Positions 36,919-45,700 of a stretch of DNA of 64,000 bases are shown here, piece after piece. Both the position numbers and the translations under genes were made by a program. Each line of letters opens with the position of its first letter. Position 1 is the stretch's first letter. The stretch spans positions 2,113,501 through 2,177,500 of the forward strand of contig JACSYO010002062.1 of assembly GCA_016806645.1 (NCBI GenBank), written 5' to 3'. This DNA is from Ophiodon elongatus (taxonomy: Eukaryota > Chordata > Actinopteri > Perciformes > Hexagrammidae). Below the pieces are notes generated by a model that saw only the letters and a program-made list of their open reading frames with translations, was not told the DNA's origin and ran no database searches.

Positions 36919-38211
36919 AAAGTCTGAGTCTTGAGCTGCCCGGGCCCCCAAAAAAACAAAGTGGACGTTTAGAAAACGGGAGGCTGCATCGACAGTATCG
37001 CCGGCCTCAAAGGGAAACTGACTCTGAAGCATTGCGGGTGACAAGTGGTGTGTGGGGGGGTCGGAGAGGGGGAATGGTGGGCTTTATGCTGTGTTCACAG
37101 TTTGGGATTTAAAAGATGCTTTCAAATCAGAGCCAGAAAAAAAAATGAAGAAGGCATGCTGCTTCCATAATTACCGCACAATAGACGATTCGTCGCCAGA
37201 AGGGAACAAGCTCGCAAAACATCTCTCCTTAAGTGCGACTTCACAAAAAAACTTTTGCCCAACTCATTAAAAAAAAGTTTGTGTGTGCTCTGTTACCTTT
37301 CTTCCATTGTTTTTTGGGTGTTTTTTTTTTTTTGTAGTTTTCGACAAGAGGCTGTGGTGTTTGCCAATTTCTTCCCCATCCTGAACGTATTTATGTTGGA
37401 GCAGTGAGTTATGGCTCAGGGGGAAAATCCACTAAGGTGTAGCGGAGACAGGATGGATGCCCTCACCCTTCCTAATTAAGTATTCATGAGACAACAGTGG
37501 CTCTCTAATTAGATAATTGGACCTGAACTTTCTTAAGAAAACGGCACAAAGTAACACTGAATAATCTCACCGGAGAACGGCTCTCTTCAGTAACGTCCTG
37601 ACAATTTTGTTTCTTTTCTCTGAGGAACAGCCTGATCTATGTAGGATCCGATTCTAAGTTAAATCAATCATAAAATTATTTACACCTTTAGAACTGCTCC
37701 CGCAGACTTTAAATGAATATTTAAAGCGTAAAAATGAAGCCTTCATTTTATGTTTATTGGCCCGAGGGGCTAGATAGTACAACCACGCTCATACAGGCCT
37801 TTGTGATTAAAAGAAAAAAGCCTTGAAAGCCGACCATAAGGTCAAACCAATCGGGCCGGTGCCTTGGCAAAAAAAAAAAGAACACAACACAAACACAGAA
37901 AACACTGTGTCCCCTCTTAGCTCTACCATCAGCTCATCCTCTTGAGCTTCACGCTTAGTAAAAAGCTTTTAGGTTCTTTTTGGTCAGTGACGACGAGAAT
38001 AAAAATGTGAGCTTTTTCTTTTTCCGAACCTGAGGACGTCTTCCACGATGAAGCCCTTAGACGTGGCCAGCTGGGTCAGAAAGCTCCTCCTGCTGCGGCC
38101 CATCTTCCTCTCCACCAGGTACACCTTGACGTCCTCAAACTTCACCTCTTCGCGCCGGGGAACGCCGGCTTCCGCTGGTCTCGACCTTTTCCTCGCAGGA
38201 TATTGGAACAT
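1..38211 (-). CDS. dntt: Terminal deoxynucleotidyltransferase (TdT), 5' eight coding exons, 3' end outside window
   Basis: Nuclear template-independent DNA polymerase of family X that adds N nucleotides at V(D)J joints. Coding exons in transcript order are 38211-38030, 31602-31428, 28839-28729, 14783-14613, 11706-11635, 11424-11301, 8950-8818 and 752-650. All borders are AG/GT and the frame stays open through every junction, giving about 357 residues. Domains: BRCT at roughly residues 24-119, SQYACQRRTT linker near 138, 8-kDa-like region at 157-237 with RAASVLKSLP, helix-hairpin-helix FGVGPKTADKW near 242, GGFRR at 319-323 and GHDVDF at 328-333. D330 and D332 correspond to two of the three metal-binding aspartates (human D343 and D345). 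The third aspartate and about 150 C-terminal residues must lie left of base 1. The gene is divergent from blnk, as in human. Identity comes from recalled human TdT and conserved gene order. Confidence 0.95.
650..752 (-). CDS. dntt: dntt coding exon 8 (catalytic GHDVDF)
   Basis: 103 nt between acceptor CTCCAG and donor GTAAGT on the minus strand. It encodes the end of GGFRR (split Arg) and then GKEFGHDVDFIVTTPE, ending in LKKQ. GHDVDF carries two catalytic aspartates of the polymerase X palm. It is the last dntt exon visible and ends in phase 0. Confidence 0.95.
4889..5529. mobile_element. Foldback/MITE-like DNA element with long inverted repeats
   Basis: The left end reads TTAAAGGGACAGTTCACCCC and the right end, reverse-complemented, TTAAGGGACAGTTAACCCC. 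The similarity continues inward for roughly 180 bp on each side: an arm near 4980-5045 (TGCCTTCTCT, ATATAATAGGACTA, CACTCGGCTTGTGG) recurs inverted at 5355-5430. Both ends carry TTAA, which may be the target site. There is no transposase frame, so it is non-autonomous. The AAAGGGACAGTTCACCCC terminus is common in fish genomes. Confidence 0.85.
7198..7963. mobile_element. MITE-like element with GCTGTGTCCCA ends
   Basis: A perfect 11-bp terminal inverted repeat, GCTGTGTCCCA at 7198-7208 and TGGGACACAGC at 7953-7963, encloses about 766 bp without coding capacity. Teleost elements opening with TGTGTCCCAA are abundant. An inner block with tttccgtctcggaaagtcgg and gtttccgacttg may be a second, nested element. 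Confidence 0.65.
8818..8950 (-). CDS. dntt: dntt coding exon 7 (start of palm, GGFRR)
   Basis: 133 nt, acceptor CCACAG, donor GTACGC. It completes a split Gly and encodes FLHYGDISRAVSKAEA through LALTGGFRR, matching the human run FLYYEDL...TRAEAEAV...MTGGFRR. GGFRR is the pol X nucleotide-binding motif. Phase 2 at its end matches exon 8. Confidence 0.95.
9930..10050 (+). repeat. LINE/SINE 3'-tail-like sequence
   Basis: A run of short 'tttgcact...ttattgctactt' phrases ends in CAATGACAATAAAGTTGAAT. This is a recurring 3' end of fish non-LTR retroposons, recognised from memory. There is no coding remnant beside it. Confidence 0.55.
10050..10460. repeat. Dispersed repeat family A, broken copy
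   Basis: Phrases such as ATGTCTGTACAAAATGTCAA, CAATCCATCCAATAGTCGAG and the end TAAGTGGTTGGCCCACCGAC match the copies at 44520-44900 and 56980-57880. The first part (ATATCTCAACAACTATTTG) lies in the opposite orientation, so two fragments abut. Confidence 0.65.
11301..11424 (-). CDS. dntt: dntt coding exon 6 (helix-hairpin-helix)
   Basis: 124 nt, acceptor TGCCAG, donor GTACAT. It encodes LFTSVFGVGPKTADKWYRRG followed by LRSFSDI and NRMQQTG. The FGVGPKTA segment is the DNA-binding helix-hairpin-helix of family X polymerases. It ends in phase 1. Confidence 0.95.
11635..11706 (-). CDS. dntt: dntt coding exon 5
   Basis: 72 nt (24 codons, phase 0 at both ends), acceptor TTTCACAG, donor GTCAG. It encodes EVLQCGRSFEVEKLLSDERY then QSFK. 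DERYQSFK is identical to the human TdT segment as I recall it. The intron to exon 6 is only 210 bp. Confidence 0.92.
11707..14612. other. dntt intron 4
   Basis: No exon recognised. Contains a GT array (12192-12227), a short CA run (12519-12540), a GAA-rich stretch near 12767-12797 and simple AT-rich sequence. Confidence 0.65.
12192..12227. repeat. (GT)n microsatellite
   Basis: Pure GT dinucleotide run of about 36 bp in dntt intron 4. Confidence 0.95.
14613..14783 (-). CDS. dntt: dntt coding exon 4 (8-kDa-like region)
   Basis: 171 nt, phase 0 at both ends, acceptor CCTGTAG, donor GTAAGG. It encodes DAFEVLAENYEFNE, then RRAASVLKSLPW and DLPCLGEHIKAVME. RAASVLKSLP and PCLG are diagnostic of TdT / pol mu. 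The plus-strand reading across this exon is only a shadow. Confidence 0.95.
14834..15381. mobile_element. GGTTCT/AAGAACC MITE-like element with internal AG array
   Basis: Ends are TACACTTTGAGAAAAAAGGG (left) and TACACTCTTAGACATAAAAG (right, reverse-complemented), an imperfect terminal inverted repeat. The interior repeats GGTTCT, AACCC and AAGAACC phrases every few tens of bases in both orientations. The (AG)n run at 15141-15204 sits inside. Similar AAGAACC-rich elements are common in fish. Confidence 0.75.
15141..15204. repeat. (AG)n microsatellite
   Basis: Uninterrupted AG run of 64 bp inside the GGTTCT element. Confidence 0.97.
16905..17110 (+). repeat. Dispersed repeat family A, 5' part
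   Basis: Phrases TGCTAACATGCTGATGA, ACAGCTGAGGCTGATGAGAA, TGTCATTAGTTTTGCAG and AAAGCTAAGTATTGGACAAA match the copy at 56980 onward, where the same order is seen. Confidence 0.75.
17693..17876. repeat. Compound tetranucleotide array (GGAT/GATT)n
   Basis: About 184 bp of GGAT units passing into GATT units with occasional GATTAATT and ending in GATA. The minus-strand open frame with INQS/SINQ repeats is only a translation of this array. Confidence 0.97.
19440..19515 (-). repeat. Fragment of a fish retroposon (tagaaaagcgctata-type)
   Basis: TAAATGGACCTGTACTTGTA followed by TAGTGCTTTTCTAGTCTTC is the reverse complement of a tail phrase widespread in teleost SINE/LINE elements. Recognised from memory. 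Confidence 0.5.
19555..19800 (+). repeat. Dispersed repeat family D
   Basis: GTGTGAAACCAAAAGTAAGA, an ATGTGACGTTAG segment and 'cttaaacctaaccaatcatt' recur in similar order at 48345-48660. Two copies in one window with no coding potential indicate a dispersed repeat. Confidence 0.6.
20736..20810. repeat. (CA)n microsatellite
   Basis: About 75 bp of CA with one CG interruption near 20760. Confidence 0.96.
21380..21830. repeat. Probable dispersed repeat (family C)
   Basis: The phrases AGAGCGAGTATTGGACTT, CATTCATCAGGTGGCC, TATCTGCTGGATGCG and GAGTTGGTGGAGACCAAAAC are ones I associate with a common percomorph element. Related phrases occur near 15960-16400, 31780-32320 and 41500-41600. Borders are not clear. 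Confidence 0.45.
22929..22991. repeat. (GT)n microsatellite
   Basis: About 63 bp of GT with one GC step near 22979. Confidence 0.96.
24480..24670 (+). repeat. Retroposon 3'-tail sequence
   Basis: It ends in TGTAAGTCCCTTTGGATAAA, AGCATCTGCTAAATAAAATG and TAGTGTAAT. This is the 'gtcgctttggataaaagcgtctgctaaa' tail present in many fish non-LTR elements. Recognised from memory. Confidence 0.7.
27538..27597. repeat. (CA)n microsatellite
   Basis: About 60 bp of CA with one CG near its end. Confidence 0.96.
27721..27751. promoter_or_regulatory. Perfect inverted repeat with two CAGCTG E-boxes
   Basis: CAGCTGCGGCG (27721-27731) and its exact reverse complement CGCCGCAGCTG (27741-27751) are separated by 9 bp in a GC-rich part of dntt intron 3. 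CAGCTG is the class of E-box bound by E2A/HEB-type factors, which act in lymphocytes. Function is an inference. Confidence 0.4.
28225..28575 (-). repeat. Dispersed repeat family B, inverted copy
   Basis: Read on the minus strand it gives GACAGGTCGCTACCAC, GAGTTGTC, ACAACTTTAACCCTTTCACA and CATGAAAGT in the same order as 57390-57480. It lies just upstream of dntt exon 3 on the map, within intron 3. Its left half contains three spaced copies of (A/G)CCATCTTG(G). Confidence 0.75.
28729..28839 (-). CDS. dntt: dntt coding exon 3 (linker, SQYACQRRTT)
   Basis: 111 nt, phase 0 at both ends, acceptor CACGCAG, donor GTAAGG. A Ser/Thr-rich stretch (NTVPTSAEGSTSTPVATV) leads into SQYACQRRTTTENNNKIFT, which aligns with human SQYACQRRTTLNNCNQIFT. 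It links the BRCT domain to the polymerase core. Confidence 0.95.
30152..30197. repeat. (GGA)n-rich simple repeat
   Basis: GGAGGAGGA with a few GAC/GGG interruptions, ending in AAAA. Confidence 0.9.
30684..30714. promoter_or_regulatory. Perfect inverted repeat GGCATCATTAG / CTAATGATGCC
   Basis: Two exact 11-bp arms (30684-30694 and 30704-30714) flank a 9-bp spacer in dntt intron 2. Each arm holds a TAAT/ATGAT core of the homeodomain or POU type. It may be a paired protein-binding site; this is an inference from form only. Confidence 0.35.
30923..31000. repeat. (GT)n microsatellite
   Basis: Pure GT run of about 78 bp. Confidence 0.97.
31428..31602 (-). CDS. dntt: dntt coding exon 2 (second half of BRCT)
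   Basis: 175 nt, acceptor CTCCACAG, donor GTTTGC (weaker than usual). It encodes DKVTHVVSEDSQAASLWKWL, then VHVLDISWFTDSMREGRPV and RHLIQ. VTHVV and LDISWF are BRCT core strands and helix; the invariant Trp is present. In human TdT the BRCT domain contacts Ku and XRCC4-ligase IV. Confidence 0.93.
31780..32320. repeat. Probable dispersed repeat (family C relative)
   Basis: Phrases GCCATTTGAGGGCAGTTGG, AACAGCTGCCTGCTGCTGCT, GAGCTGAAAGACGTCAAAAA and GCTCCATAGAGCTGCTGAG are ones I recall from repeated elements in percomorph genomes. There is no conserved reading frame. Borders uncertain. Confidence 0.45.
33482..33520 (+). repeat. Retroposon tail fragment
   Basis: CCTGTACGAAAGGTGCGATA then TAAATAATTATTG, the 'gtgcgatataaataaa' end of many fish non-LTR elements. 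A similar phrase stands at 61255-61285. Confidence 0.5.
34930..35150 (+). repeat. SINE-like element, degenerate
   Basis: A head with a B-box-like GGTTGTTTGATCCC is followed by TGTCCTTGAGCGAGACACTG, AATCCCAAGTTGCTCC and a (GTAT)n tail. That order is typical of a widespread teleost tRNA-derived SINE, recognised from memory. Confidence 0.7.
36289..36340. repeat. (GT)n microsatellite
   Basis: Pure GT run of about 52 bp. Confidence 0.97.
36361..36396. repeat. 12-bp minisatellite, three units
   Basis: CACAGAGGAATG repeated three times exactly, starting 20 bp after the GT array. Confidence 0.95.
36862..36916. repeat. (CA)n microsatellite, interrupted
   Basis: CA runs broken by ATACACGTAAAT near 36872-36883, then a clean run to 36916. 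Confidence 0.9.
38030..38211 (-). CDS. dntt: dntt coding exon 1 (start, first half of BRCT)
   Basis: 182 nt, donor GTTCGG (atypical but GT). The ATG at 38211-38209 gives MFQYPARKRSRPAEAG, a basic stretch like the N-terminal nuclear localisation signal of human TdT (PRKKRPR). VKFEDVKVYLVERKMGRSRR and KGFIVEDVL follow, aligning with human IKFQDLVVFILEKKMGTTRR. The frame is open further upstream but without an ATG close by, so this Met is preferred. Confidence 0.9.
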
Positions 38212-38276
38212 CTTCTGTGGCGAGCTATACCCAAAGTACGTCTGCACCTCTAGGAATGTCTGCCTTTTCTTCTGAG

Positions 38277-38284
38277 CCTTTTAT
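38277..38284 (-). promoter_or_regulatory. TATA-like box upstream of dntt
   Basis: On the minus strand the sequence reads AATAAAAGGC, with an ATAAAAGG core 66-73 bp before the chosen dntt ATG. That would place transcription start near 38250 with a short 5' UTR. Mammalian TdT promoters are described as TATA-less, so this is an inference. Confidence 0.35.
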
Positions 38285-38926
38285 TGTGTTGATGTTGTTG
38301 TGTGCCACTTAACTTCCATCCAGGAAAAAAGACACCCACTTTTGGTAAGGCCAGAGTTGTTTATTTCACAGTTGTAGCTGTTTTGTTATTTGCCCAACTG
38401 TGGGACAGGGTGTCAGTTAGAACAGGGTTGGTGAGAGTTGGCAGACAGGAAAAGCTGGCAACAGGTGTTGAGGGATTTGGTGTTTACCGAAGAAACCACC
38501 TGCCAAAGATCGAAAGATAGAGGATGGAGGAGAGACGTGAAAGACGAATAAAAGACACCGTGTTGGCAAGGCAGTTTTTACTTCCAGCAAAGGTTGTTCT
38601 GCAAACATAAAGTTTGAATGCCTGTCCTGGTGGAGTTGGTTCTTCAACAACAAGAAAAAAAGAGGCTCAAAAGTTTTTCTGTGCAGTTGTGACTCCACTC
38701 TCTTGGCTGGAGCGGAGCGGAGCTCCTGGGACACACGCCTGAATTCCGGTCACCTCGCAAACCCCTCACAGCTGTCCTGCCATGTCCGGTTCGTCTCGCC
38801 ACTCACCGGCTCATTATGTCCGGGCCGAGTCTGCGCCATCTGCTCCACCGCTTTAATTAGCTCGCTGCCTAAAAATGAGAACCTTTGTGGGCATTTCCCC
38901 TGAGATCCCACAAGCTCACACACGGC

Positions 38927-38931
<5 letters not shown>

Positions 38932-39006
<75 letters not shown>

Positions 39007-39029
39007 ACACACACACACACACGCACACA
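38932..39029. repeat. (CA)n microsatellite, about 98 bp
   Basis: Nearly pure CA with ATA and CG interruptions close to 39001 and 39022. Confidence 0.97.
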
Positions 39030-42000
39030 GGTAGTGTATATGCAGGCCATTGATGATTAGAAACATTTATCTGGCGAAAAAGAACTGCATGTGCAATGAT
39101 CAGGAACAGGGAAATAGATTTAATGTTTTTGAACTCGTCTATTCCGTTTTCTTTCCAAAGTGGTAATTACAACATGATCCATCGCCTCGTGTTGTTTTGA
39201 TTTCCTCCGCTACAGCGGTCAACAATGCGAGAGAAAAGGTTTAAATGTCACTTGGCTGTAATTATCTACAATAATGCATCTGCTTCAGTAGACCAAAGAG
39301 GAATGATTTGTTGATTTAGGCGAAAGTGAGGGGGGTAGTGGGATCATTACAGCCTTGATTCTACACCAATTACAAAGCCTCTGTTCATTTCTTCACTTTA
39401 ATAGGCACACCTTGCCTCTGTCAGCTATATACAGAATGTATTAGGCTGCTCTCATTAGCGTGGGGTTCTGAGGGTTAACGGGTGTCACAGGGCAGACGTG
39501 ACTAATTGTTTGACTATTTACCCCTCCAATCGCTCAACTGTTTATGAGGGTGCTGGCCCCTGTTCAGACTGAGACAGATGAAAATTCTACCGTCACTGAG
39601 ACAAATGGCTCTTCAACCGCCAGCAGCAATCGCCGCAAAGAGCAACGAACCCAATTTTTCAATCCAACTTTCATCAGTGGATCCACGGTAGCAGGCCTCG
39701 TGGTCACTTTGGTTTAGAAAGTCACAGTGTGACAGCAATTGTGAGCCAAACTCAAATATTGTTCTATCTATGTAAAATTTTTAGTACAAAAAGTCATTAT
39801 TGTAGAATAAACCCAACACTGAATAGAGCAGCTCAACCCTAAACCCGTAGAAACATAAAAAAAAAACTACCTCTACATTATTGCATCAGTAATAATCATA
39901 CAGTATTATATCATATAACAACAATAAAAAGGCGCCAGTCTGGATGAGTGGGCGATATAATACTTTTGTACTTTGAATGCCGGACTTTTACTTCAATTGC
40001 TACTTTTACCTACATAAAGGGTCTAAATACTCCTTTCCACTACTGAAGACATTTATGGAATATTTCCATTGGATGGAGTGGTGCTCCCATAAAAGTATTC
40101 AGCATTATACATAGGTTTTTTTTTCCACCACTATACCTACAATGAAAACCTGGAACAAGCTACAGAACATCTATACAGTATATACTATGGTGTGTGAAGG
40201 CAGCAGAACAAGCTGAAAACAAAGCATTTGAGGGGTATGGCTGCTATAAACCTTTTTTTATATATACAGTCTATGCTACAGACACGCCCCCATACACGTA
40301 ACATTAGTCATTTGAAGTCATTGTTAGTATAAATATTGATTAGTGCTGTTTCAAAGCTACTTACGGGGAAGCACAAGTGTAAACTGGATGATAAGGGGTT
40401 AAAAAGTCAACTCATTTATCGATTTATTGAACCTGAGATAGATAAAAACATGCCAGGTCCTTCAGGCTTATTGCATTAAATATTTTCGAATCAATTCTCA
40501 CCAGAGCATCAAAAAGGGAGAAAAACACAGCCTGAAGGTAATGTTTGGTGTTATTATCCAGTTTTCCTGCTGAAGAGTTTCATCAATATTTCAGGTTAAG
40601 AATGCTTCCTAACAAGAATGTACAGAAGAAATAACCCTTTAACAAAACAAAGTGATATAAAAAGAAGTAATTGTTTCCTTTTGTTTTATTGGGCGATGGT
40701 CTTCATTACTTTGCACATGTTAAGGAAGTGCGTGGCTGTGTTTTACGGTTGTATTCATTATCTAAGGAGGATTCAATTTGGTGCTGGGTAATGAGGGGAT
40801 CAACCACATGCACACTATTACTGGAAATAATTGGAAAATGTAGAAAATAAAGTAATTGCAATCTTCCATCGAGAAAAGGAACAAGTCTAATTCTATTTGA
40901 GTTTAAGATTTAAATAAAAGATTTCCACAAACACTGTTTCAGACCACAACGGCCCGTATTCATACTCTCTAAAGCAATTAAAGATATCTCCTAAAATATT
41001 GAAGTAAGGCAAAAGTGTTATTTTTTTTTGTTGAGAATTAAATGAGCTCATGTAGTTAGTTTAGGATTAAGACTGTAAGCAGGGGTAAACACTTGTCTCT
41101 CTCCAAAGTTCAGAAATATGCTTACCAGCGCCTCTAAAGCTCACGAATAAACACGTTGTATCTTATTTCTTTGATACATGTTTTTAAACATAGAGTTGTG
41201 GTATAATGGGGAATTACATGTCGTAACTGTTTCACTTTAACAGTGGCTGGATACTGTAAACTCAAAGTAGTGAAAAAGCAATGTAAGCTAATCCCCTCCT
41301 GGCTCTAGCTCCATACTTAATGCACAAACATGAATTATGATAAAGTAAGTATAGCTAATACCGTCGGCAGGTTAGCTTAGCATACTGCTAAAAACAAAGT
41401 GTTAAAATGACACATTGTCTTGTTACTTAGTGACAGAGTTGTTTGCCTGTTTCTCGAGTCTTTGTGCTAACGTTAGCGCCAAAGACAGACTTTGCAGCTA
41501 ACGTTAGCTGGTGAACATAGTGGTGTGTTTAGCAGCAAAAAAGCAGGATGTTTTTCTCAAGAGTTGGGGTGAAAATGAGCTAAAAGGAAAGCGAACGTCA
41601 GACCATGATGGTCAAAGTCATGCCTCCAAAAATATGCTAATAGGCCAACAATACATATTTATTTTAACGGTGATCAACTCGATTATTTGAGCATTAATAT
41701 AACAGCAAATAGCTATCAGCCATGCCTGCTTTTAGTGCACGTTCGAGCACGCCCCACCGGCTAGCTCAAACGACAGCGCTGGCGCGGAAGGTAAACACTG
41801 TTAGCTCTGCCAGCACTTTTGCCGTTGCTAGCACTGTTAGTGCTGTTAGCAAAGTTAGCAAAGTTAGCTGCTCCCAAACTTGTATACAGCACCTTTAAAA
41901 GTTAGACAACATCCTTCTCTCTTCTTTTTTTCGAAGTCTGAGAGACCTGGTACTGACTGGTAAATCCATAAAATAACAATCAAATTCTCAAATCTGGCTT

Positions 42001-42610
42001 TGTTATTTTCAACATTATACGGCTCAAATTTATTGTCCGCTAAAAAAAACAAAAAATCTATTTCATCTTTGGTCTTTTATCATATTTTATTTAGATCTCT
42101 GTTTCTCCTGAGATGCCTAACCACAGTCATATTTTTGGTATGAGAGATGCTACAACAACAACAACAAAAACACCAAAAAAACACCCCATTTCCTGGCTTG
42201 ATGAGAATTTTCTAAAAGTTGATTGAACGAACCCTCTACACGACTCATTAAAGACAGTGCCGCTATTATTACCACTTCAGCAATCTTTCCCCTCTTTGGA
42301 GTCAGAACTCAAATAAGATTACACCTTGGAATGAAAATAAATGTACAATAAATTCACTCGTGCTTGACTGTAAATGAAGCAAGCCCCGGAAAGGTGAACT
42401 ATTAAGTCATACTCTATTATGACACTTTGGTTTCTCAAGACTTTTAAATATGACTTTGAGGAAGTCCCTGCTTCCCGTTTGTGGGTCTGGGTTCCCAAAT
42501 TTAGATTTTTATTTCTCGAAAAAATAACATGAAATGACACATTACTTATGGATGAAGAGGAGGGATACGGAGAGTATGTGTTGGTTTTAATGAGGTGACC
42601 TCCCTGCGTG

Positions 42611-42622
42611 TACTTCTTCCTG
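42611..42622. promoter_or_regulatory. ETS-type motif before the SAM-form blnk start
   Basis: TACTTCTTCCTG, reverse complement CAGGAAGAAGTA, carries a GGAA core about 110 bp upstream of the ATG at 42729. PU.1/Spi-B/ETS factors drive many B-cell and myeloid genes. Motif match only. Confidence 0.25.
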
Positions 42623-42728
42623 TTGAAGCTGGCTGGTGTGTTGGAGCTGCGGTGCGTGACAGGTCAGTCTATTACTCTACTTCCAAAAGCACACTCCAAC
42701 GCTCAGAGGTTCCCTGTCGAGCCAAAAA

Positions 42729-42797
42729 ATGAATCTGCCGTCCAGAGAGGAGTTTGAAGGGTGGGATCATGCGCGAGTAGTCTTCTTTTTGAGCAGG
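42729..42797 (+). CDS. blnk: blnk upstream exon S1 (SAM domain start)
   Basis: ATG at 42729, 69 nt, donor GTAAGT, ends in phase 0. Encodes MNLPSREEFEGWDHARVV then FFLSR. It aligns residue by residue with the recalled SLP-76 start (NVPFRSEVLGWDP), including the Gly-Trp-Asp. Confidence 0.8.
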
Positions 42798-45700
42798 GTA
42801 AGTACAAGAAAAAACAAAAAAAAAAGTTCAATAGTTAATTCTAGCTAACGTGAATCATGTATGATCTCATGTTTGAGTATTTCTCTTCATACGTACTGGA
42901 CATATACAGCTGAAGCAAGTGTAAAAATAAACAGTTGGTGGCATAAGATGACAACCCTTGTGTAGTTAAATGTGAATTCTGTACAGTAAACCAATATGTG
43001 TTTATTGCCCCTCAGAACAAAATGCAGGAATGTGTCGCCACAGTCAACAGACTGAGAATTAATGGACAAAGACTTCTGGTGAGTTATTCCCTCACATTTT
43101 CCTTATTTCACCTGAATTCCCCAGAAAATGCTTGTTCTGTCCCTGCTGCAGTTACATAATCCATTAATCCGTTCTGGATCATATCTTTTTGGGTTGTGGT
43201 TGTGTTCAGTTTGCTACTCCAATTACATCAAAATGGACAAATCCTCCCGAGCAATTATAATTATGATATTTAAAACAGCAGATTACATTTTCCTCCAGCT
43301 ATTTGTGTCAGTTTTGTAAAAAAGAAACTTGGTAAAAACACAGTTTACAATGACAAACGTTTGTAACATCCTCATAATTCTTGTGTGTTTGAGGGAGTTT
43401 GTTTCTTCCTGTTAAAATATATCATCCCAAATGTTTCAAATTGCTATTTTTTGAATACATTGAAGTATGAACGTCGCTATGAATTATTAAATCTATGCTT
43501 GCAGCGCTGCGAATGTCCAAAGTTGAAAAACGGGAGAGTTTACAGGATATGAAACGTGTTTGGTTTAAACCAAGCAGCTTGTATTACTTCCCACACAGTG
43601 TGTAATCAGGGGCCCTCCTAATATGGAAGTCAGTACCTTGGTTGCAACTTCTGCTTTAGAAATTGCCCTCATTGCATCGTGTCCATCACTGTCTGTGTCC
43701 ACTCTCTGAGGGCCTTCCGATGTCGGGTTAGAGAGGCCTGCTGACTCAATGAGCGCCAAATGTCTGTGTGTCAGTGGGAGAGAGTAAGAACTGTGAAATG
43801 AGACTCGGGGGATAATAAAGCTGTGATCCCTACTTATTAAGTAAGTATCATTAAATCTGCTTCAGTCATGAGTGTGAGGAGGGTAGAAAGCTGTCTAATG
43901 AGGATTTTATGCAGTGAAATAAGTGGAGCGTGGGTTTTATAACTTCCTAATATTTAGTAGTTTGAGGATCCATAATAAAACCTCCGTAATACCTTGGCAT
44001 GCCCATTGAAGCGCTTGTTCATATGCGTCCTGTTAGAGGCCACTTATAAACACTTGTTTCTAACGAATGAGAGCATCAATCTCTTCTATTCATTATTCAC
44101 TGACCCTGAGTTGATTCCATTTTAGATAGAATATTGAATCATATTTCCCCTATATCTTGCAGGCTTATCCCCCCCCCCAAAAAGAAAATATGCTCACTGT
44201 GGATATTTATGAGTCAAAATGATTAATGTTTCAGAGCAGGGGCTTTGATGTGCAAGTTACCAGTGCAGATCTGAAAAATACATATACTTTCCGTATGTGT
44301 ATTGACTGATAGATCCCACAGCTATAGCAGCCAGCACACCCGCGCTCCATTAAGCTGCAGGTAAACCCACGCTCGTATTGAACGGGAATATTTCACCGCG
44401 GCTGCACTGCTGGCTTTACACACATTTTCAATTTAACCAGCTTCAAGGCTGCGGAGACGAACATTCACCGTGCACTCAGTTGTGTAGACTTTTGTACGCC
44501 GTATTTGATTTCACGCCTCGCTAGCGCCGTGGCTCAATGGCAATGTCCACCACTTTGGGCCTGACTGAAATAACAACTATTGGATGGATTGCCATAGCAT
44601 GTTGTACATTCATGGTCCCGAGAGGATGGCATATATCAACAACTATTGATTGGATTGCCGTGAAATTTGCTGCAATAGTCATGGTCCCCAATTAGCACCA
44701 CCAGAAGGTTGAGATATTTCGTTCTCAAGTGGCATAGCTCAACATCTACTAAATGGATTGGCACAAAACTTTGTGCTGACGTTTCTGATTACCCAGTGAT
44801 GAATCCTAATGAATTTGGAGATCCCTTAACATTTCCTCTAGCGCCATCATCAGGTCAAAATTTTAATTTGTCGAAAACTATGTCAAATATAGTCAAAGAC
44901 CTACAAGTATAACTTGGGCTGTACTACAACCTCAGACAGACTGCCATATGCTGCTCTGGCTCAAAAGGATCCTGGTAGTTGGTCCTCTGCCTGCAAGAAT
45001 ATTTGCAATACGTTCACTGAAAAAGTATTGCAATCGTTTTCAAATGGTTTTGATGCACAATATTCACAGGTGAGTATTTAGCATTTTCGTTTTGTTTATT
45101 CCTCACGTCTCCGGTGTGTAAAGGCCCTTAAGAAGGACAACCTGGTGAATTTGACCAATTAATCATCTGCATGTTAGCATACTGAGAGAGTTTGTGCAAT
45201 GATGGAGACGCACGCCTTGGTAGTCATTGGGGTACTATTGTGACAAAATTATTTGATGATCAATATCACAACATTTGCAGTGAGTTACAAATAATTAATT
45301 GTTTTAAAACTGGAGGGGGGGCCCCCTTTTGGGGGAATAGAGCTACTGGAGGGTGGATGACCCAGGGGAGAAAGGTTGAGTAGACCTAAATTTGCATGAT
45401 TATGAACCATGTGGTGACATGAAAAAACAAAAGTGCTCTGATGCTAAGTCTTGCTAACCTTTGTTTATTTAATTCAAAATCGACTTGGCTCTTTTTATTA
45501 GTGGTTTCCCACAGTAGGGTTAATGATTGATGGAGGACTTTTTCTTTTCTTTTTTCTTCTTTTTTTTCGGCTTCTGAAGGACAGCATTACAGGAAAAGTT
45601 TTAGAGCCAGTGAGTTAGCTGATGGATTACCTAGCCAGTATACTGTAAAGAGAAAGCCTTCTGTGTACATAAAGAGTGATTTGTCTCTTTGTCCTTGTGT

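Larger units (their letters stand above)
31603..38029. other. dntt intron 1, about 6.4 kb
   Basis: No exon recognised. Contains a probable dispersed repeat (31780-32320), a retroposon-tail phrase (33482-33520), a SINE-like copy (34930-35150), a GT array with an adjacent 12-bp minisatellite (36289-36396) and a CA array (36862-36916). Confidence 0.65.
38212..42728. other. Divergent intergenic region between dntt and the upstream blnk start
   Basis: About 4.5 kb holding the dntt upstream region and a promoter for the SAM-form blnk transcript. No other gene recognised. It has a long CA array (38932-39029), fragments of fish repeats near 39890-40300 (including TATATATACAGTCTATG) and a family C-like stretch near 41200-41900 with many GCTAGC/GTTAGC phrases. 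Confidence 0.6.
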
